Source: Tenrec ecaudatus (taxonomy: Eukaryota; Chordata; Mammalia; Afrosoricida; Tenrecidae). Taken from it: 64,000 nucleotides of DNA. Below the pieces are notes generated by a model. The model was not told the DNA's origin. It searched no databases and saw only the letters and a program-made list of their open reading frames with translations. Positions 58,753 to 64,000 of this stretch are shown here, one piece after another. Numbering within the stretch: the first letter of the stretch is position 1; every line of letters starts with the position of its first letter. The translations under genes were made by a program, and so were the position numbers. The stretch is from positions 41,448,001 through 41,512,000 of the forward strand of contig NC_134539.1 of the NCBI RefSeq assembly GCF_050624435.1. The letters are read 5' to 3'.

Positions 58753-59849
58753 AATGCACTTTTTATATTCTATTTTACTTAAAAAATTTAAATACATATT
58801 GTATGTCTACACAAGACAACAAAACGTAGTGGAAACAAAAGGTGATGCTAGTCGAGAAAAAAGGAAGGCCATGCACAAGATATGAAAACAAATAACACTG
58901 AATGTTAGGAGGTTGAAATATTTCTATATACCTGGGTTATAGATTGGTAAATGAAATGCCGAGACATGGAAATGGAAAGGCAGGCTGAAGCTGGATTGAG
59001 AAATGTCGGTGTGATGTTAAATTCTGCCTTCTTAACTCTTACAAAACTAATTTAACTTAGAAAATTGGTGCTAGAAGATTAAATCAGAAATCTAGAGATG
59101 ACAATTGAAAATCTAATATAAAAGAAAATCACCAAACAGGAAAGCAAAAAAAAAAAAAAAGATTTTAATGTGCATATGGAATTAAGTTCCAACCTTGAGA
59201 ATTCAACAGTTATAGCAAAAACAATGTGTGAAGACAATCTGATTTATCCTGAGATGGGGAAACTATAGGGTTAAGTAAGCTCCAAGTGCCTGTTGCATTT
59301 TCAGGTAGCAAAGGAAGTACACCTAGAGCTACCCATGCCTTCAGGTGTTCTTATCACTAGGATTTCTCCATAGCTGAACTTTAAAATTTGATATTTAAAT
59401 GAACATTTAACACATGAAAGTTGTGTACTAACTTTTTAACTCCATGAACGTACTCTCTTCACTGCCTATTACTGCATTCAACTTACAGACACCATCCGAC
59501 TGAGCTCAAAATCCAAAAAGGGCACAAGGTTGATCTAAATTAGGTACTTGTAAGAATAAGGCCCCTTCTAAGAGGGAGTCGGTGACAAGGGGTCAGTATT
59601 CATGGGCCATTTAGAATCTGCTTCTCGGCCTTCCTTCATCGACGTGGACCCTCCTCTTGCAGGCTTGCTGCCTCCACACCTGTTTCCCCAGGCCTCTTTG
59701 TGGTCCTTAAACACTGATAAGCTCTTGATATTATTTCTCTGGGACCTTTCCCCCCAAATAACAACTCTCTTCTCCCCACAACATTCTTTCCCTATCCTAA
59801 TCTTAGTTTCTAGAATTATGATCCAGGCTAAGTTTAGGTTCCTTTAGAT
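58753..59849. other. Intergenic, nothing recognised
   Basis: AT-rich, with an A16 run near 59144. No gene or clear repeat. Confidence 0.4.
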
Positions 59850-60041
59850 CAGTGGTTCTCAAGCTTCCTGATGCCACGGCCCTTTAGTACAGTTCCTTAT
59901 GTTGTGGTGACCCCCCAACCACAAAATTATTTTGGTTGCTATGTCATAGCTATAATTTGCTACTGTTATGAATTGGGTGACCCCTGTGAAAGGGTCGTTT
60001 GACCCCCAAAGGGATTGTGACCCACAGGTTGAGAACCAGGG
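59850..60041 (+). mobile_element. SPIN-like hAT MITE, copy 4
   Basis: It starts CAGTGGTTCTCAAGCTTCCT and ends 'cccacaggttgagaacc'. The flanks ctttagat and ttttagat match at 7 of 8 positions. The copy is complete and has the same internal layout as the others. Confidence 0.88.
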
Positions 60042-60607
60042 TTTTAGATACTTACATTAAAAATGAAATAATTTGAGCCATATTTTTTCCTTTCTCTCAC
60101 AGAAGAAAGTTTTAAGTACAAACCAAACTAAGTGAGTGTTGGTATGATACTCCCCAACATATCACATTCTTAATTCAGCTCAACAGGCACGTACATGTTA
60201 AGTTATGAATATAGCAATTGCCACAAAAGGAACAATTTCTTAGCTCTGAATCTTCCCGGGTGAAATTCAACAGCTAAATGTGTTGGTACAAAGGTCTGTT
60301 TTGGCCATGTGCGGTTTTTGACAGATTCCACGGAAACCGCAATTAGCAGTCTTGTGTTTCTACTCCCTGCCCCCGCCCAAGAACACATGCTCATAAAATT
60401 TTAGTTCTATTTTATAACTTCTCCACCAAATTTCCCTTCTTAGCCCGAATGCCTGTTTGAACTGATGACACTCCATTGCAACTGGTGTTCTAGCACGTGT
60501 AGTCGGCATTCGGCATTATTCAATATCAAAGCAATCCAGAAAGTGCTTTTCTTATTAAGCCCACAATTTTATTTTGATCAATATCATTTAGAATATAAAG
60601 TCAACCA

Positions 60608-60728
60608 AAACACCAATCCCATTACCACAGAGTTGATTTCTACTCATGGCAACACATAGGACAAAATAGAGGGGCCCCTTTGGGTGTTTGAAACTGTGAC
60701 TACAGGAGTGGAAAGTCTCAGGTTTCTC
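60608..60728 (-). repeat. AfroSINE-like SINE, antisense, partial
   Basis: 'cccattaccacagagttgat' through 'gaaagtctcaggtttctcct'. Confidence 0.7.
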
Positions 60729-60905
60729 CTTGGGAGCCCTGGTGGTGTAGTGGTTACATGTAGGGCTGCGACCCGTGTGGTCAGCAGTTTGAGACCAACC
60801 AGCAGTTCCTAAGGAGAAAGACTGAGCTTTCTACTCAGGTAAACAGTTAGTCTTGGAAACCCACAGAGCGTCACTGAGTGAGCACGGACTTGCTGGCAGT
60901 GAGTC
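60729..60905 (+). repeat. AfroSINE-like SINE, sense
   Basis: 'gggagccctggtggtgtagt' is an almost consensus tRNA-like head, followed by 'ggtcagcagtttgagaccaa' and the body. Confidence 0.88.
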
Positions 60906-61184
60906 TGGTGTGTGGCTTGGAGCTGCTGATGGTTTTAAACTGCTGACCTTGGGTTAGAAGCATCCCACTGCATGCTGGAGAGGGAGTGGCATCCGTCTCC
61001 AGATTACTTTCATTAGAGTAAATATTTCTTCATTCTGCTGCTTCCTAGTAACGTGAAACACTCCCAAAGGACTTATACATTCTGTACGTGGCGGAAACAA
61101 ACCAAAGGCCACCATATGATCAGCAGTAGGAAATGCTGTGTCGTCCGGGCCACTTGGCATCATGGCTCAGCATCATTGTTGCAG

Positions 61185-61290
61185 CTACTGTGTGAGGCCG
61201 TCTCTCTGAGGGTCTTGGTCAGTTTTGTTGACCTGCTTTATAAAGCAGGGTGTCCTTTCCAGGGCTTGGTTCCTCCTGATAATAGGTCTT
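61185..61290 (-). repeat. RTE LINE fragment, antisense
   Basis: 'tctctctgagggtcttggtc', 'gcttggttcctcctgataat'. Same RTE region as 11680-11800. Confidence 0.6.
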
Positions 61291-61611
61291 CAGCACGTGA
61301 GGCAAAACGTTCATTTCTAAAGAGCATGCTGACTTTAACTCAAATGAACATTTTACATCTTTAAATTAGAAAGTTCCCCGTCCTCCTTCCTGCTCATATC
61401 CCTATTACCAGAGTAAATCCGTCTGACTGTTTCTGTTTTAGTCTTTTCAGGAATCTAAATAACATGGCTACATCTCTGTTTCTTGATAAATCAACTAGAA
61501 AGGTCATGATGATAAGGATAATTGCTTCCTGTTCTATGTGTAACAATGAAATGTAATTAGAGACCATGTGTTTGAAACTGTGTCTGACACATATGAACGC
61601 CATATAAATTC

Positions 61612-61857
61612 TACCCACCCACAGGCATTGAGTCACTTCTGACCCATCGGGCCCCCATGGGCAGAAAAGAAGTGCTCCTTTGTATTGCCAAGACTTTAAC
61701 TCTTCACAGGAACAAACACATTCCTATCTATGTATCTATCTATCCATCCATGTATCTATCTATCTATCTCTTCCCCTCCCCCGCCCCAGGCAATGCGCTG
61801 GTGACGTTAGCAGTTCAGTGTGTAACCCAATGTGCCACCAGGGCTGCCAGCTATTAG
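61612..61857 (-). repeat. AfroSINE-like SINE, antisense, containing a TATC microsatellite
   Basis: Tail 'aggcattgagtcacttctga', head complement 'caatgtgccaccagggctgc'. A (TATC/CATC)n tract of ~45 bp (61725-61770) sits in its middle. Confidence 0.75.
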
Positions 61858-62308
61858 GCAGAGCCCTTATCTATTTGAGAAGCACTGTGTTTTAAGCACA
61901 CGTATCCATAGCCAATCGAGTGAATGAACACATAGTCACATGTTGTCACAATGAAATATTATAGGACACTCCGATGAGATGAACTGTAGCAACACAATGC
62001 TGGGGAATTCAGTAATATGCCAAAGGAGAAACGAGCTCTAAGCCACTTAGAAATATTTTCACTTTTTAAGGATAAAATAGTATACAGAAATTAAGGCCAA
62101 AAAAGATGAAACCAAATTTTGGTTGCCTCTAGTAGAGGGAGCCAATGGAATAGAATGTGCATGAGAGGAAGTTCAAAGTTCTACATTTCATTGTTTGGCT
62201 TGTTCTGTTAGGTAACAACTAAATAGATAACCAATTGTCAAATAAAACTTGAGAGTTTGCTACTTATGATCACCAAAAAACCAAACCCACTAACATCAAG
62301 TCAATGCC

Positions 62309-62485
62309 CCGGTGGCCTAGTGGTTAAGCATTGGGCTGGTAACTACAGTGTCAGCCGTTTGAAATCACCAGCCCCACGATGGGAGAAAGATGGGGCTCTC
62401 TACTCCCATAAAGAGTTACAGTCTTGGGAAACTCACAGAGGCAGTTCTCCTCTGCCCTTCAGTGTTGCTATGATTTGGTAGATGA
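62309..62485 (+). repeat. AfroSINE-like SINE, sense
   Basis: 'ccccggtggcctagtggtta' head (a good A box), 'gtcagccgtttgaaatcacc', 'gagttacagtcttgggaaac'. Confidence 0.85.
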
Positions 62486-62599
62486 TAATGTATTGCAATC
62501 GTGATTAATGCCATTCTTTCCTTAGGCTAAAAAAGGAACAAGTTTTAACGGCATGCTTTCAAAGATTGGAAGTTGGGTTACTACCACCTCGAGTAAGCT

Positions 62600-62750
62600 G
62601 GAACTAGGAAAAAGCCTTCCCCTGCAGCTGGTGCCCTCGCCTCCTAAATGCAGACTTCTAGCCTCTGAAATTGGGAGAGGACACACATTCCTGTGCAAAC
62701 CATCCACTCGCGGGGTTTCTGTTCCAGCAGCCCCAGGTAACTTAGAATCT
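62600..62750 (+). repeat. Possible MLT1-like LTR fragment
   Basis: 'cttctagcctctgaaattgg' and 'gtttctgttccagcagcccc' echo the 3' part of MaLR LTRs. Weak. Confidence 0.3.
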
Positions 62751-62798
62751 GGTAGGGATCTATATTGTGCTTTGCCTTTGCTTGAGGAGCTTATTTTA

Positions 62799-63425
62799 TT
62801 TAATCATTTTATTAGGGGCTCATACAACTCTTATCACAATCCATACATACATCAATTGTGTCAAGCACATTCGTACATAGGTTGCCATCTTCATTCTCAA
62901 AATACCTGCTTTCTACTTGAGCCCTTGGTTTCAGCTCCTCATTTTTTCCCCTCCTGCTCTGCTCCCCCCTCCTCCCTAAACCCTTGATAATTTATAAATT
63001 ATTATTATTTTGTCATATCTCCCTCACCCACTTCTCTGCTGTCCATCCCCCAGGGAGGAGGTTATATATAGACCTTGTAATCTGTTCCCCCTTTCTCCCT
63101 CACCTTCCCTCCACCCTCCCGATATCGCCACTCTCACCACTGGTCCTGAGGGGTTCATCTGTCCTTGATGCCCTGTGTTACCAGTTCCTTTCTGTACCAC
63201 TGTACAACATCTGGTCCAGCTGGGTATGTAGGGTAGAATTGAGATCATGATAGGGGGGGGGGCATTCAAGAACTAGAGGAAAATTGTATCTTTCATCGTT
63301 GCTACACTGCACCCTGACTGACTCTTCTCCTCCCTGCAGCCCTTCTGCAAAGGGATGTCCAATTTCTTACAGATGGGCCATGGGTCCCCACTCTGCACTC
63401 CCCCTCATTCACAATGCTATGATTT
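62799..63425 (-). mobile_element. L1 3'-UTR copy, antisense
   Basis: Starts 'cattttattaggggctcata' and runs to 'cactccccctcattcacaat'. The same truncation point recurs in other copies. The open frames here (for example 62553-62987) are not genes. Confidence 0.82.
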
Positions 63426-63850
63426 TATTTTTATATCACTTTTTCTTTGTTAGAAGTCATTGAACATTTCCTAATTGATATTATTAGTTCTTTCTTTGTA
63501 TTATCAATATCAAAGGTCCAGGTGGATTTTGTTTGTTTGCTTTGAGCAAGTTTCTTTCATTTCCTTTTCTCTAGGAGATAAGGGATCAGAGGGTTTCTAT
63601 TTCATTGACTTTGAGCAGAAATTCTATCATGAACTCTCTGCCTATTTTGGCTCTCAATTAAATACGGTAATTGTCTTAGTCCTTGTTGTGTAGAACTGTT
63701 CACAAGCGAGACATAGCAAATCAATTTGGCCTACGGTAAGACTCAGATTTGGATAACAATGTGACTCATGTTTACTTTTCTCTCATTGGTGGTATCTTTT
63801 TTAATAAATGCAGAACATTAGTTTGTCTCTGTGTAATTTCGTTCTTTTTC
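63426..63850. other. Intergenic, nothing recognised
   Basis: Unique-looking AT-rich DNA between two L1 copies. Confidence 0.4.
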
Positions 63851-64000
63851 AATCATTTTATTATGGGGTCATACAACTCTTATCACAATCCATACACACA
63901 TCAATTATATAAAGCACATTTGTACATTCATTGCCCTCATCATTCTCAAAACATTTGCTCTCCACTTAAGCCCCTGCCATCAGTTCCTCATTTCCCCCCC
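63851..64000 (-). mobile_element. L1 3'-UTR copy, antisense, runs off the window
   Basis: 'caatcattttattatggggt' and the following bases reproduce the family 3' end. Confidence 0.8.

Noticed and set aside
60729..60800. tRNA gene candidates at SINE heads
   Set aside because: The A- and B-box-like sequences belong to SINE heads. No intact cloverleaf with matching acceptor stem was found.
1..64000. CRISPR arrays, operons, toxin-antitoxin or other prokaryotic systems
   Set aside because: Introns, SINEs and LINEs show this is mammalian DNA. The periodic repeats seen are microsatellites or L1 tandem units.

Overview
This is mammalian genomic DNA, most likely from a tenrec (Afrotheria, for example Echinops telfairi). 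It carries the 3' four-fifths of SMC2, the condensin ATPase, on the + strand, followed by about 29 kb of repeat-filled DNA with no other gene I can support. The species inference rests on repeats. There are many SINEs whose sense and antisense forms match the afrotherian AfroSINE type, fragments of the RTE LINE thought to move them, and four ~192-bp hAT elements matching my memory of SPIN, a transposon reported as horizontally transferred into tenrecs and a few other tetrapods. None of this was checked by a database search. || SMC2 (1495-34511): 21 coding exons can be joined with correct phase and canonical splice sites, apart from one GC donor. They give 3135 nt, or 1044 codons plus a stop. 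The first exon aligns with residue 148 of human SMC2 as I know it, so the N-terminal Walker A exons lie upstream of the window. The window holds the end of the N-terminal head, the descending coiled coil, the hinge, the ascending coiled coil and the C-terminal head (LSGGQR signature, Walker B, D-loop). The predicted protein ends about six residues before the human one. || Introns: most hold old LINE, SINE and DNA-transposon debris. The longest (21969-28926, the GC-AG intron) is a nest: an antisense L1 ORF2 interrupted by a SINE, an LTR and an antisense ERVL-type fragment (gag end, in-frame UGA, protease, then a dUTPase joined by deletion of RT-IN). It also has three L1 3'-UTR copies, two of them tail to tail. 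|| Downstream (34512-64000): 3' UTR, then SINEs, several copies of an L1 with an unusually long (~2.3 kb) 3' UTR (one still attached to the ORF2 C-terminus), an apparent solo LTR at 45512-46041, and a badly broken class I provirus at about 52.7-58.75 kb (LTR, primer-binding-like site, degenerate zinc knuckles, protease scrap, integrase tail, nested L1 pieces, partial 3' LTR). I see no RNA gene, CRISPR array, bacterial-type system or CpG-island promoter. I did not find a credible undescribed biological system. The more interesting items are the SPIN-like set, the GC-AG intron with its inverted L1 pairs, the perfect-TIR MITE, the long L1 3' UTR, and the ERVL gag-UGA-pro arrangement.
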